A DNA stretch of 59,101 nt from an uncultured Clostridia bacterium (GTDB lineage: Bacteria; Bacillota; Clostridia; Christensenellales; Borkfalkiaceae), in contig CANREJ010000006.1 of assembly GCA_947629665.1 (NCBI GenBank), positions 1 to 59,101 on the forward strand, read 5' to 3'. How positions within the stretch are numbered: the first letter of the stretch is position 1; each line of letters starts with the position of its first letter. The notes under the pieces were generated by a model that was not told where the DNA came from, made no database searches, and worked only from the letters and a program-made list of their open reading frames with translations. Shown here one piece after another: positions 1 through 8,328 of this stretch. The position numbers were made by a program, and so were the translations under genes.

Positions 1-10
1 TCATTGCCGG
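1..10 (+). rRNA. 3' end of a 5S rRNA gene (partial, cut by window start)
   Basis: The first ten bases (TCATTGCCGG) match the usual 3' end of Clostridia 5S rRNA (GGTCGTTGCCGG-like) and are followed at once by an intrinsic terminator. The same ending recurs at 489-498, there preceded by GATAGG. I infer that an rRNA operon lies to the left of the window. Ten bases alone cannot prove it. Confidence 0.4.
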
Positions 11-16
11 ATTTCA

Positions 17-55
17 AAAATAAAACAGTCCACAAGGTGGGCTGTTTTATTTTTT
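17..55. terminator. Intrinsic terminator after the 5S end, bidirectional
   Basis: The A-rich arm 17-28 (AAAATAAAACAG) pairs with 42-53 (CTGTTTTATTTT), with a further CCAC/GTGG inner stem, and is followed by a T run. A near copy occurs at 3622-3660, including the upstream bases GCCGGATTTCAAAAA, so the 5S tail plus terminator has been duplicated. Confidence 0.75.
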
Positions 56-67
56 GCATGTCGGCGT

Positions 68-233
68 GCTTAACTTCTGGGGCAAGCCGCGATAGTTTGA
101 TTTGTGTAAAGGCAAGTCAAGCGCCAACGTAATAAAGAAACCCGGATGCAACGTAACGTTGCCTGCTTGACCTGCGCTATTGTTCGCCCACAGCCACCGC
201 AGTAAAGATACCCGGCCGCGGCGACACGCCGCG
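68..233. repeat. Two units of a structured intergenic repeat (pseudoknot + hairpin family)
   Basis: This stretch shares the phrase AATAAAGAAACCCGG and a short hairpin with copies at 549-650, 3384-3613 and 39425-39821. Hairpins are at 148-162 (GCAACG-TAA-CGTTGC) and 218-232 (GCGGCG-ACA-CGCCGC). The first unit begins with a longer head, GCTTAACTTCTGGGGCAAG, also seen at 549 and 3384. The arms differ between copies but stay complementary, which points to a structure rather than a protein. Confidence 0.75.
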
Positions 234-254
234 CGAAGCGGCTTTACACTTTTT

Positions 255-303
255 GTTAAGCTCGCCCGCGCCGAAAGTACTTAGGTTTTAACTTTGGGAG
301 GAC
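255..303 (+). pseudogene. 5S rRNA 3'-half fragment
   Basis: The segment contains GTTAAGCTC, GCGCCGAAAGTACTTAGG and TGGGAGGA in the order and spacing seen in the 3' half of bacterial 5S rRNA. The 5' half is missing: upstream sequence is a repeat-family hairpin. The final GATAGGTCGTTGCCGG is replaced after 303 by unrelated GAGCGAGGC. It reads as a recombined 5S remnant and not a working gene. Confidence 0.5.
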
Positions 304-405
304 GAGCGAGGCATTTCATAGCACAGCACAGTGCGCTGTGCGTGCCGAGCGAGAAGAGTGAGCGCAGCAACGTAACGTTGCATCTATATATCTTAACAAC
401 GATAC

Positions 406-498
406 TCTTGGTTGACCATATCTCCTGTCAAACAGCGGCGCGAACGGTGCCCGAACACGGCGTTATTCCTTGCGCCGTGTGAGATAGGTCATTGCCGG
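406..498 (+). pseudogene. Degenerate 5S-like sequence ending in a true 5S tail
   Basis: It contains CCCGAACACGG (the loop C/helix III hallmark of 5S) and ends GATAGGTCATTGCCGG, the normal 5S 3' end. It is about 93 nt against the usual 117, and the region that should form helices IV and V is replaced by a perfect hairpin ACACGGCG-N10-CGCCGTGT (454-479). A strong terminator follows at once. Another unknown small RNA is possible. Between 304 and 405 I see only a further GCAACG-TAA-CGTTGC hairpin (367-381). Confidence 0.35.
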
Positions 499-504
499 AT
501 TTCA

Positions 505-545
505 AAAAAGATATAGCCAATTTGTTTGGCTATATCTTTTTTTAT
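505..545. terminator. Intrinsic terminator, bidirectional
   Basis: Arms 506-520 and 526-540 (AAAAGATATAGCCAA / TTGGCTATATCTTTT) form a perfect 15-bp stem followed by a T run. It can end the 5S-like transcript on the plus strand and the ABC exporter transcript on the minus strand. Confidence 0.8.
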
Positions 546-548
546 ATT

Positions 549-680
549 CCCGCGGGCTTAACTTCCGGGGCAAGCCGCGATAGTTTGATTTGTGTAAAGG
601 CAAGTCAAGCGCCAACGTAATAAAGAAACCCGGCCGCGGCGCCACGCTGCCAGGTCAAGCGTTACGCTTGCCGCAAAGTT
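549..680. repeat. One further unit of the structured repeat family
   Basis: The head GCTTAACTTCCGGGGCAAG and the phrase AACGTAATAAAGAAACCCGG match 68-145. The hairpin at 636-650 is GCGGCG-CCA-CGCTGC, a stem kept by one G-U pair. The tail 651-680 runs into the 3' end of the ABC exporter gene. Confidence 0.7.
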
Positions 681-3296
681 TTATTCTTTGGCTTTAATTA
701 CGTTGGTGGGCTTGATACGCCTCAGGCGCAGCATGGGTGCAAGGAAAGAGGCAATCATTATTATCAGCGCAAGCAGACAGTTTTGGCCTATGTATTTCCA
801 CTTGACAAACAGGAACGATACGTCCATTACGAGGGAGTTTTTGGCAAGCTCTGTAAGCGACAGAACAAGAACCTTGTTGGCGAGTCCTATAAACACAAAC
901 GAACCTACGATATATAGAATAACCATGGCAAGCCCTGCAACGAGTACCCGGAACCCGAAAATCGCAATAAGGTCTATATCCCTGGCGCCAAGGGCTTTCA
1001 TTATGCCTATATCCTTGATTTTGTCCTTGATATTTTTCAGCTCGAACTGTATCATCAGCAGAAGTAACGCCGCGCATAAAACAACAAATATAATCACAAA
1101 AAAGTTGCTGAACACGCCCACCGCCTTTGCCATGACGGTGATGGAGCTTGCTATCGAGGAATTGGGCAGAAAGCCGTTTTCGCTTGCCGCGTTCACCAGC
1201 AGCTCCTCCTGTTCTCCGTTATCGAAATAATAGCCGAATGTGAACATTTCCAAACGCTGAAGATCCTCAAAAATTTTTTCGGACACAAAACAATGTCCTA
1301 CGTCTGTCGATACCAAGTGAACGATCGTTACCGTCTTTTCATACTTCTTGACAGATTTGGACATATCGCACATCTGATAGTAGCACAAATTGACGGTCTG
1401 CGGTTCGAAATTCTTATAATTTTGTGTGGTGTAGGTCGTGCCGAACGTAGAGTTATACGCGGCATAGTTCATCATAATTTCATCCTCGTTCAATGTGTGC
1501 TTGCCGCTGTATATAACTTCATCTGAAAAATAATTGCTTTGAAACGCGTAACTCTTCCCGCCCGTTTCAAACGTACTGCCTACGCCTATGGTAAATTGTC
1601 TTATGTTGGACTCTGTGATGGCGTTTACAAAATCTTTATTGAATGTATAGGCGATATTCAGATATTGCGTTAACTCGTCAAAAAAGGCGATGAATGTTTC
1701 GCTTTCGGAAAGACGGCGGATCTCCTCTTGGGAGGTGCCCGGATCGGTGAGCTTGTCGAGCAGATCTTTGTAGCGTTCCCTGTATCCCGTATCTATAATA
1801 CCGTTGACGTAACCGTAGCTGTGTATCGTATTCCAGCGAATTTCTTTCAAAAGGTCGTTATAGGTCAATTTTTTGCTTGCAAAGTTTATTATTGCCGTAT
1901 CTGCAAAATAATCGGTGATGAACACCCCGTCTGCCCGCTGCTCGTCCGCCACAGCGACGAACTCCAACTTGCCGAACTTACTCTTGACAAATTCCTCGTC
2001 GGTGATGAGTACGCCCGAAGACGCCGAGACACTGTAAGGGTTAGATTTATATGTTACTCGTGATTGTAAGTAACACGTTGTTTGGGCTGAATTATACAGG
2101 CTATAATTTACCAGCGGATAGGCCTTGCCTGTGTAGCCCGCGTCGTAGAACTTTTGCAAATCATCCCCGTTTACGTCCACAAGGCGGGTGGTATCCGTGG
2201 TTTTGTAGTTATCGTTTGTGTCCTTTATAAATGAATTGCAGCTCAAATTGCGTTTTGCCAGCTCGGCGGCAACCACCTCGCCACCGTTGAAATTCATAAT
2301 CAGCTGGCTTAGCCCCAAAACCACAAGTATCGCGGCAAAAATCACGGCATATATGCACGTTCTTATAATTCCGTGCCGCGTAAATTTCAGCGCAAGTTTT
2401 GCCGTATGTTTAAATTTAAGGCGCTTTTTTTCAAGCGGGCGCGGCAAAGCTGTCTCCGCAGGATCCTCAACGTATGGCAAAAACCTGTCGCTGTTTTGTT
2501 TTATGGCTTTAACGCGGCCGTTTTTAAGCCCGCAGTTGACTTCGTTTAAATTTTCGTCCGTAAATTTTTCGCCGTAGGGAATTACAAGCGTATCGTTTTC
2601 CACTTTCAGCTTTTCGTCAAACCCGACATTCCGCTTTAAGTGCTGCAAAATTTTGCCGTCCGAAAGTTCTATTATTTCATCGGCATAGCGTTCCGCATCG
2701 TTTAAATTGTGTGAGACTATTACTACGAGTTTTTCCTTGGACAATTCTTTAAGAAGGTCTAAAATTTGCGCGGTCGTCTTGCTGTCAAGGTTGCCCGTGG
2801 GCTCGTCCGCAAGCACAACGGAGGGGTTTTTAACAAGCGCGCGGGCTATTGCAACGCGCTGTTTCTGTCCGCCGGAAAGCTCCTTGGGATATCTGTTTTC
2901 GTATTCCGCAAGGTCCGTGTCAAAAAGCGCCTTTAAAACCTTGTCCCTGTCCGCCTCGCCTTTAAGTTGCAGTGCGAGCATTATATTTTCGTATATGGTA
3001 AGGCTGTCTATAAGGTGGAAGTCCTGGAAGATGAATCCAACCGTGGAGTTGCGGTAATAAACCTGTTCCCTCAGCCTGAATTTGTTAAGTTGGTTGCCGT
3101 TTTCAATAATTTCGCCCGAAGTTACGGTATCCAGCCCGCCCAAAAGCGAGAGCAGTGTGGTTTTGCCGCTGCCGCTCTTGCCTAAAATAAACACAAAGCC
3201 CGTATCGGGCAGGTTAAAACTCACCCGGTCCAGGGCTGTGCACTTGCCGCTCTTGCGGCTCTTGTAAATTTTAGTGAGTTCTTTAACTTCTATCAT
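681..3296 (-). CDS. ABC exporter, fused ATPase-FtsX/MacB-type permease
   Basis: An 871-residue single-chain ABC protein. The N-terminal ATPase has Walker A GKSGSGKT (39-46), Q91, signature LSGGQ (140-144), Walker B VVLADEP (160-166) and switch H196, close to LolD/MacB. After a linker there is one membrane helix near 310-335, a large extracytoplasmic domain of about 370 residues, then three C-terminal helices, the MacB/FtsX permease plan with the ATPase in front. Such proteins export or sense peptides and lipids without being classical importers. The start fits GGAG seven bases upstream (minus strand). It lies downstream of a two-component system on the same strand, but repeats and a terminator separate them, so regulation by that system is only a possibility. 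Confidence 0.88.
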   Translation of the reverse strand: MIEVKELTKIYKSRKSGKCTALDRVSFNLPDTGFVFILGKSGSGKTTLLSLLGGLDTVTSGEIIENGNQLNKFRLREQVYYRNSTVGFIFQDFHLIDSLTIYENIMLALQLKGEADRDKVLKALFDTDLAEYENRYPKELSGGQKQRVAIARALVKNPSVVLADEPTGNLDSKTTAQILDLLKELSKEKLVVIVSHNLNDAERYADEIIELSDGKILQHLKRNVGFDEKLKVENDTLVIPYGEKFTDENLNEVNCGLKNGRVKAIKQNSDRFLPYVEDPAETALPRPLEKKRLKFKHTAKLALKFTRHGIIRTCIYAVIFAAILVVLGLSQLIMNFNGGEVVAAELAKRNLSCNSFIKDTNDNYKTTDTTRLVDVNGDDLQKFYDAGYTGKAYPLVNYSLYNSAQTTCYLQSRVTYKSNPYSVSASSGVLITDEEFVKSKFGKLEFVAVADEQRADGVFITDYFADTAIINFASKKLTYNDLLKEIRWNTIHSYGYVNGIIDTGYRERYKDLLDKLTDPGTSQEEIRRLSESETFIAFFDELTQYLNIAYTFNKDFVNAITESNIRQFTIGVGSTFETGGKSYAFQSNYFSDEVIYSGKHTLNEDEIMMNYAAYNSTFGTTYTTQNYKNFEPQTVNLCYYQMCDMSKSVKKYEKTVTIVHLVSTDVGHCFVSEKIFEDLQRLEMFTFGYYFDNGEQEELLVNAASENGFLPNSSIASSITVMAKAVGVFSNFFVIIFVVLCAALLLLMIQFELKNIKDKIKDIGIMKALGARDIDLIAIFGFRVLVAGLAMVILYIVGSFVFIGLANKVLVLSLTELAKNSLVMDVSFLFVKWKYIGQNCLLALIIMIASFLAPMLRLRRIKPTNVIKAKE

Positions 3297-3317
3297 TTTT
3301 ATCTCCGTACCACCAAC

Positions 3318-3346
3318 ATTATAATGCTTTTCCCGCCGCTTGTAAA
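3318..3346 (-). promoter_or_regulatory. Sigma-A promoter of the ABC exporter
   Basis: On the minus strand TTTACA (3341-3346) and TATAAT (3318-3323) are 17 bp apart. The start codon follows after a short leader with GGAG. Confidence 0.8.
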
Positions 3347-3613
3347 TCTTTTATTCCTTGTGCCGCGGATTTTTGCTATTTGAGCTTAACTTCCGGGGCA
3401 AGCCGCGATAGTTTGATTTGTGTAAAGGCAAGTCAAGTGCCAACGCAATAAAGATACCGGCCGCGGCGCCACGCCGCTTGACCTGCGCTATTGTTCGCCC
3501 ACCGTCAACGCAATAAAGAAACCCGGATGCAACGTAACGTTGCCTGCTTGACCTGCGCTATTGTTCGCCCACCGTCAACGCAATAAAGAAACCAGGGTGC
3601 AGCGTCACGCTGC
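3347..3613. repeat. Three units of the structured repeat family
   Basis: Hairpins are at 3463-3477 (GCGGCG/CGCCGC), 3529-3543 (GCAACG/CGTTGC) and 3599-3613 (GCAGCG/CGCTGC), spaced 66 and 70 bp. Each is preceded by AACGCAATAAAG. In the second unit TTGAC (3478-3482) can pair with GTCAA (3504-3508) and TGCG (3484-3487) with CGCA (3509-3512), an H-type pseudoknot order. The last hairpin runs directly into GCCGGATTTCAAAAA and the terminator at 3622. No gene is visible here. Confidence 0.75.
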
Positions 3614-3621
3614 CGGATTTC

Positions 3622-3660
3622 AAAAATAAAACAGTCCGCGGAAGTGGGCTGTTTTATTTT
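3622..3660. terminator. Terminator of the two-component operon, bidirectional
   Basis: AAAATAAAACAG pairs with CTGTTTTATTTT. Read on the minus strand the T-rich end follows the histidine kinase stop at 3694. The sequence is a near copy of the terminator at 17-55. Confidence 0.75.
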
Positions 3661-3693
3661 GTCTTTAAAAGAACCTGTGTTTTAAAAAAAATC

Positions 3694-5709
3694 TTATGCC
3701 AGCGGGAGGGTGGCGGAAAAGATTGTCAAATTGTCTTTGCGCTCATATGTCAATTCCCCATGCATGGTTTCAACCGCGTTTTTTGCCAAAAACAGACCGA
3801 GCCCCGAATTGTTTTCGGTAGGATTTCCCGAAACGAACGGTTCAAATACGTTTTTATCGGTTGTAATTCCCTGTCCGTCGTCTATTATGTCCAGGCGGCA
3901 TATTCCCTTGCGCTTGACGGCGGTTACGGATAAGTGCGAACAATAGGAGTGTTCGATTGCATTGAGAACCAAATTGAGTATCACGCTTTCCAAAGCGATT
4001 TTTTTGGCATACACATTCAATGTTTCGGGCAAAGTAACCGTAAGAATAATTCCGTTTGCCTCGCAGTCGGGGCGCAAATCGTCAGTTACTCTCTGCACAA
4101 TCTCGCTCAAATTCACCACTTCGGACTGCTCCGCAACGTAGTTTTGTTTGCCGTATTTGCCCAAATCGGCAAAGTCTTTTTTAAGTTCGGCATTCTTTTG
4201 TAATAAAGAATCTACCTTTGAAATCAATTCGGGTGCAGACAGATTTTGCCGTAAATCGGTTAAAGAATCGTTCATGCCCACAACGGTCTTTTTCATGTCA
4301 TGGCTTACGTACAGTAAAATCTTATCCCGTTCGGCAAGAACATTCTGCAAACTTTGGGTCTGCCGTTCGACTTCCTGTTCAAGGTTGGTGGTAAGATAGC
4401 GGTTATGTACTTCTGCCGATACAAATTCGCGCAGTCCCAATACAAGCGTTATGCCCAGCTCGGCAAGGTACAGCCAAAACGCGGGCGAATACATAATAAA
4501 CGGAACCGGCTGGGTTGCAAACAAGGCCATGGCGGTGGAAACTCCCGTGATTACGGTGTTCAAACGCAGTCCCAACGGCTTGTTTTGGTATATATCGCGT
4601 AAGGTAAACCCAAATATAACAACTATGCACATGAACGCCAAAACTATATATGTGCAGCATACTGCGATATAGAGGGGTACACTTGTGCAGAAAGTTGAAA
4701 TGAATGCAAGTGCGGTTGCGGCAATTGCAACGGCGCTTGTGGGATATAAAACGGGGATTTTCCCGATTTTTTTGGGAAGATACAGCGCAGAGGCAAACAG
4801 AAGAAAGCCTATGGAAAAACGGCGGATTCCACGCAGCAGATAGGGAACGGCCGTAAAACCGAATAACATGTACGTTGAAAACAGCGCCGAGAAGATTCCG
4901 GCGGCAAAAAACAGTTGCGGAATGAAGGAAAAAGACCGTTTCAAAATACAAATTAAAAGAAACATCAAAAGCGTAGCCGTTCCGGTGATTGCACCGCTCA
5001 AAAGAATAGTGCGGTTTTGGTTGACGGCCTTATGCACCGCCGAGTCCTCGCCTATCAAAACGGGTCCCATAAATCCCACAAAGTTGTCGTTGTCCGCTTC
5101 ATAATGTATTGTTACTTTACATTCCTTCGAATACTTACCGTCGGCAGAGATGGGAATATCGATAAACATGGGTTTTGTTGCCGTTTGGTGGGTTACGGCG
5201 TCGTCAAATTCCGTGGGCGATGAGTAATTGGTATAGTAGTTGATATTATATCTGTCTATCGTGCCTACATACTCTATATTCTCGTACTGCACAAACACGC
5301 TGCATGCGGCAAAAACGGGAGGGAGATACATTGTCAGGTGCCAGTTTCCGTCCGGTTTTAAAAGATAGTCCAAACTCTGGCTCTCTGCCCATTCATCTTT
5401 AATAAGGGTATCTATATAAAAGCGGTATGTCCCACGTCTTGCGGGCTTTGAGCCGTCGTTTTCATTTGATATGGTTTCATTAAGTCCCGCAAATTCATTG
5501 GGAAGATAGTTAAATGCCGTCATTTCCATAACGCCTTTCACGTCTAAAATGGAGACAGCGTTCACGGAAGAGCCTTCTGCCAAATCCTTTTTTCTAATTG
5601 GCGTATCTTTTACGGCGGTATCCCTCGTAAAAATCAAAGCAAGCGAAATTGTCAGGCAAACAAGAAACACACCAACCAAAATGAGAACGTTTACTATATT
5701 TTTTTTCAT
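3694..5709 (-). CDS. Sensor histidine kinase with extracytoplasmic domain and 7-helix membrane region
   Basis: 671 residues from the ATG at 5709, which overlaps the response regulator stop as ATGA; an upstream in-frame start would lie inside the partner gene. There is one N-terminal helix (5-27), an extracytoplasmic region to about 230, then roughly seven helices (235-430), the plan of 7TMR-DISM sensors. A coiled segment follows (440-465), then the H-box SHDMKK with phospho-acceptor H470, N-box (577-588), G1 DIIDDGQGI (607-615) and G2 GLGLFLAK (636-643). It phosphorylates the adjacent regulator. The ligand is unknown; the domain plan suggests a small extracellular solute. Confidence 0.9.
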   Translation of the reverse strand: MKKNIVNVLILVGVFLVCLTISLALIFTRDTAVKDTPIRKKDLAEGSSVNAVSILDVKGVMEMTAFNYLPNEFAGLNETISNENDGSKPARRGTYRFYIDTLIKDEWAESQSLDYLLKPDGNWHLTMYLPPVFAACSVFVQYENIEYVGTIDRYNINYYTNYSSPTEFDDAVTHQTATKPMFIDIPISADGKYSKECKVTIHYEADNDNFVGFMGPVLIGEDSAVHKAVNQNRTILLSGAITGTATLLMFLLICILKRSFSFIPQLFFAAGIFSALFSTYMLFGFTAVPYLLRGIRRFSIGFLLFASALYLPKKIGKIPVLYPTSAVAIAATALAFISTFCTSVPLYIAVCCTYIVLAFMCIVVIFGFTLRDIYQNKPLGLRLNTVITGVSTAMALFATQPVPFIMYSPAFWLYLAELGITLVLGLREFVSAEVHNRYLTTNLEQEVERQTQSLQNVLAERDKILLYVSHDMKKTVVGMNDSLTDLRQNLSAPELISKVDSLLQKNAELKKDFADLGKYGKQNYVAEQSEVVNLSEIVQRVTDDLRPDCEANGIILTVTLPETLNVYAKKIALESVILNLVLNAIEHSYCSHLSVTAVKRKGICRLDIIDDGQGITTDKNVFEPFVSGNPTENNSGLGLFLAKNAVETMHGELTYERKDNLTIFSATLPLA

Positions 5710-6386
5710 AGTACTTCCCCCGTAAAACAGTACCCCTTGTTGAATTCGGTGCGGATTATATCGCATGCGGGAATGGCGGCTTTAAGTTTTCTGCGTAGCG
5801 AGGACAGGTGCGTGCGAATGGTTGTAGTGTGCAGGCTCGGCGCGCACCAGATATTTTCATAAATTTCGTTCGCGGTAAAGTATTTGCCGCGGTTTTTGAC
5901 CAAAAAGAATAAAATATTGAACTCGGACGGCGTAAGCGAAACGGGCATACCCCTGTATTTCACGGTTCGGGTATTTGCGTTCACGGAAAAAGCCCCGAAA
6001 GTTTCCACTGCGTCCGCTTTGGGTAAAAGCCTCAATGCGATATGCGTTTCCAAAAGTCGCATGGAACAGGGTTTTATCACATAATCGGCCGCACCTGAGG
6101 TAAGCCCGGTGAAAATTGTGTCCTCACCGTCCAGAGAGGACAGAATAATCACGGGAGGCAGTTCGGGGAACACTTTAAAAAGCTCCATTCCCGAACTGTG
6201 TTTTAATATCAAATCCAATACAACGGCGTCTATGTTGCCTGTTTCCGTCAAAATATCTACGGCTTCTTCCACGTCCGAAGCCGTAAAAACGGTATTTGAA
6301 GGGGAAAAGTAGTCGGTCATTTCCCTTTTTAATTTTTCATCGTCCTCAATAAACAGAAGGCATCTTTCGCAAACAGTATAATTCAT
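5706..6386 (-). CDS. OmpR/PhoB-family response regulator
   Basis: 226 residues. The receiver has the acidic pocket E14-D15-D16, phospho-acceptor D58 (VVLDL) and K105 (VIKP). The C-terminal winged helix (about 125-226) has the OmpR signature SLTPSEFNILFFLVKNRG and ends in a wing NKGYCF. I chose the ATG at 6386 because the promoter's predicted start point (about 6396) leaves no room for the ATG at 6398, and GGGTGAG precedes it. It is translationally coupled to the kinase by ATGA. Confidence 0.92.
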   Translation of the reverse strand: MNYTVCERCLLFIEDDEKLKREMTDYFSPSNTVFTASDVEEAVDILTETGNIDAVVLDLILKHSSGMELFKVFPELPPVIILSSLDGEDTIFTGLTSGAADYVIKPCSMRLLETHIALRLLPKADAVETFGAFSVNANTRTVKYRGMPVSLTPSEFNILFFLVKNRGKYFTANEIYENIWCAPSLHTTTIRTHLSSLRRKLKAAIPACDIIRTEFNKGYCFTGEVL

Positions 6387-6402
6387 GCGCTCACCCATAC
6401 TT

Positions 6403-6431
6403 ATTATACCAAATAAAAAAATACTATGCAA
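6403..6431 (-). promoter_or_regulatory. Promoter of the two-component operon
   Basis: Minus strand TTGCAT (6426-6431) and TATAAT (6403-6408) with a 17-bp spacer. The leader before the regulator start is only about 10 nt. Confidence 0.75.
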
Positions 6432-6525
6432 GCCGGCAAATAATCTCACCGTTATATATCCCCGTAAAGAATTGTTAAGTTTTTCAAATTGCGCCCTTAA
6501 ACTTTGGATTATAACCTTTTTGCAA

Positions 6526-6558
6526 TTAAAAAACAGTCCGCAAAGGCGGGCTGTTTTG
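6526..6558 (-). terminator. Terminator of the 31-codon small gene
   Basis: On the minus strand AACAGCCCGC pairs with GCGGACTGTT and a TTTTTT run follows. It separates the small gene from the two-component operon. Nothing else was recognised between 6432 and 6651. Confidence 0.75.
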
Positions 6559-6651
6559 CGCTTGGTTATTAAATTGTTTTATTAAAACTTTATAATTGCT
6601 TTTGGGTTTTGCTTTTGAATTTTTCTGCGATTGGTTCCGTTATGCGCTTTT

Positions 6652-6747
6652 TTACATTGTGCGGAGGAATGCGTTTATAAAAGCTCCCGAAAAGAAGCCG
6701 TTTTCTTCTTTGCAGTCCTTAATGTCGTCAAAAAGTTCGTAAATCAT
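6652..6747 (-). CDS. 31-residue small protein of unknown function
   Basis: The reading frame starts MIYELFDDIKD and ends in the hydrophobic stretch FFSGAFINAFLRTM. It has AAAGGAG nine bases before the ATG, a sigma-A promoter at 6832-6860 and an intrinsic terminator at 6526-6558, a full gene set-up for a very short product. There is no export signal or clear membrane helix. It lies between the LacI-type regulator and the two-component operon on the same strand but in its own transcript. A regulatory or toxin-like peptide is possible. No family is recognised. Confidence 0.6.
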   Translation of the reverse strand: MIYELFDDIKDCKEENGFFSGAFINAFLRTM

Positions 6748-6831
6748 AACAAAATCTCCTTTAAAGATATTATAGTCGTTTTTTGTTCCGCGGCGCTTTA
6801 CTTATCTGTTCCGCACCCCGATTACACTTGC

Positions 6832-6860
6832 AGTATAACATCTGTGATTTTGTTAGTCAA
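6832..6860 (-). promoter_or_regulatory. Promoter of the small 31-codon gene
   Basis: Minus strand TTGACT (6855-6860), exactly 17 bp, TATACT (6832-6837). The leader of about 75 nt holds a second TATAAT-like motif at 6769-6774 with no good -35. Between 6861 and 6991 I see only an AT-rich stretch and a short hairpin CACTGT-TTC-ACAGTG (6944-6958), possibly the end of the LacI-type transcript. Confidence 0.75.
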
Positions 6861-6991
6861 TCACATTTTTAAAATTTTTTGAAATTGATTTTTTGATAAT
6901 TTTCCTCAAATTAACATTTTACTTATCACATATTCGTGGAACGCACTGTTTCACAGTGAAAATAATTTGCAAATTAACGTTTTGCACGGGG

Positions 6992-8038
6992 TCAGTTTTG
7001 TGCCGTTACGGGGCGGTCGGTGGACTCCCTTAAAATTAAATCCGTGGACACGGTTATGGTGCGGGAGGGGGTGTTGGGGTTTTCGATGCGGTTTATAAGC
7101 GTGCGCAAAGTTTCCATGCCCAAAAATTCCTTGTTCACCGAGAAGGTTGAAATGCCCGGTTTAAACGCCGTTGCCTCGGAAACGTTGTCAAACCCCACAA
7201 CCAGGGCGTCGCGCGGGATATTCACGTTCAGGCTCTTCAAAGCGTTGCACACGTTGCGGGCGACGAAGTCGTTACAGCATATAAAGCAGTCGGGGCGGTA
7301 TTTGAGTTTTAAAATTTCCGTTTTTATTGCGTCTGCGTTGCCGTAATCAAAACTTTCGTCATTGCATAAAATATCGTCTTTTTTGGAGTGTTCGTTTTTT
7401 AAACTTATTATGCCTTTCAGCATGCCCATATAGCGTTCGTGGAAGCTCAGGCAGTGCCGGCGGTCGCCCACGAAGGTAAAGGAGTTCACGCCGTACCTGT
7501 TTATAAGCAACTTGACCATATCGCACACCGATTTTTCGTCGTTGGTGCTTATAATATCGTAGCGTTTGTTAAAGGAGACGTCGTGGGCGGTAAAGTCTAT
7601 AAAGCAGATGGGCTTATCTAAATTTAAAAGTTTGCCTATAAAGTTTTTGTCAAAGCACTCTATGGCCACAATGCCGTCGGGGCGAAGTTCTTTAACGTAG
7701 TCCGCAAACCCCGCAAAGGGAGTGCGGTTCACGTTGTAGGTGTGCTGGAAAAACCCGTAGTTGTGTCCAAAGCAATAGTTTTCAATGCCTTGCACAAGCG
7801 GCACAAAATAATTCATGTTGTTCAGCGGCTTGCCCGCAACAAGCAAAATTTTATATTTTTTTGCGCCTATTTCCAGATGGCTTACGTTTAAGGACTTATA
7901 GTTTAATTCCTGCGCCTTTTTAAGCACGAGTTCTCGCGTTTTTTCGGGCACGTACTGCCCGTTGAGCGCCTTTGCAACCGTATTGCGGGAAAGATTCAAC
8001 TGCTCTGCAATGTCGTTTATTGTAACCGCCTTTTTCAT
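6992..8038 (-). CDS. LacI-family transcriptional regulator of the fructan locus
   Basis: 348 residues from ATG 8038; a GTG three codons upstream is an alternative. The N-terminal HTH reads TINDIAEQLNLSRNTVAKAL (7-26), followed by the hinge helix, then a periplasmic-binding-protein-like sensor domain (about 60-345) typical of LacI/GalR. It is divergent from the fructan lipoprotein gene. The intergenic region carries two CAAATGCACAAA sites that recur in front of the main operon, so it most likely controls both. The ligand is presumably a fructose-containing sugar, from context only. The leader has an unusual hairpin and palindrome (8064-8100). Confidence 0.88.
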   Translation of the reverse strand: MKKAVTINDIAEQLNLSRNTVAKALNGQYVPEKTRELVLKKAQELNYKSLNVSHLEIGAKKYKILLVAGKPLNNMNYFVPLVQGIENYCFGHNYGFFQHTYNVNRTPFAGFADYVKELRPDGIVAIECFDKNFIGKLLNLDKPICFIDFTAHDVSFNKRYDIISTNDEKSVCDMVKLLINRYGVNSFTFVGDRRHCLSFHERYMGMLKGIISLKNEHSKKDDILCNDESFDYGNADAIKTEILKLKYRPDCFICCNDFVARNVCNALKSLNVNIPRDALVVGFDNVSEATAFKPGISTFSVNKEFLGMETLRTLINRIENPNTPSRTITVSTDLILRESTDRPVTAQN

Positions 8039-8063
8039 ACCGCTCACTTAAAAAATTTTTTTA

Positions 8064-8100
8064 CTGTTCTGCAACACAGAACAGTTGCCCCGCGGGGCAA
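8064..8100 (-). promoter_or_regulatory. Hairpin plus perfect 16-bp palindrome in the regulator leader
   Basis: CTGTTCTG (8064-8071) and CAGAACAG (8077-8084) form an 8-bp stem. It directly abuts TTGCCCCGCGGGGCAA (8085-8100), a perfect palindrome. Both lie in the transcribed leader of the LacI-type gene, 26-62 bp before its start. They could be an operator for autoregulation or an RNA structure. Confidence 0.5.
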
Positions 8101-8137
8101 ACATTGCTGACAGTCTGCGCACCCGCCGCGCATAAAA

Positions 8138-8166
8138 ATTATATCATACGCGGTTTAATAAATCAA
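8138..8166 (-). promoter_or_regulatory. Promoter of the LacI-type regulator
   Basis: Minus strand TTGATT (8161-8166), 17-bp spacer, TATAAT (8138-8143). The nearest operator candidate (8172-8183) abuts its -35 element. Confidence 0.8.
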
Positions 8167-8171
8167 CTTTT

Positions 8172-8216
8172 CAAATGCACAAATTTTTAAAATATCTTTA
8201 TTTGCAAATGCACAAA
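8172..8216. promoter_or_regulatory. Pair of operator candidates in the divergent regulatory region
   Basis: CAAATGCACAAA occurs at 8172-8183 and 8205-8216 as direct repeats 33 bp apart, about three helical turns. The proximal TGCACAA core starts 22 bp before the -35 of the lipoprotein promoter. The same geometry (33 and 22 bp) is found at 12284-12323. Confidence 0.6.
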
Positions 8217-8230
8217 AAGATTGCGGGCTA

Positions 8231-8259
8231 TTGACTTATATTCTTTCACAAAATATCAT
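8231..8259 (+). promoter_or_regulatory. Promoter of the six-module lipoprotein gene
   Basis: TTGACT (8231-8236), 17-bp spacer, TATCAT (8254-8259). The leader holds a CCCGC/GCGGG hairpin (about 8279-8294) before the ribosome binding site AAAAGGGG. Confidence 0.75.
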
Positions 8260-8328
8260 TGCGGCACAGCAAGATACACCCCGCATAGGCGGGCGTGCTT
8301 TGCAAATAACTATGTAAAAGGGGACAAG

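Noticed and set aside
294-482. 62-codon open frame near the left end
   Set aside because: It overlaps 5S-like sequence and repeat hairpins, and the protein sequence resembles no family.
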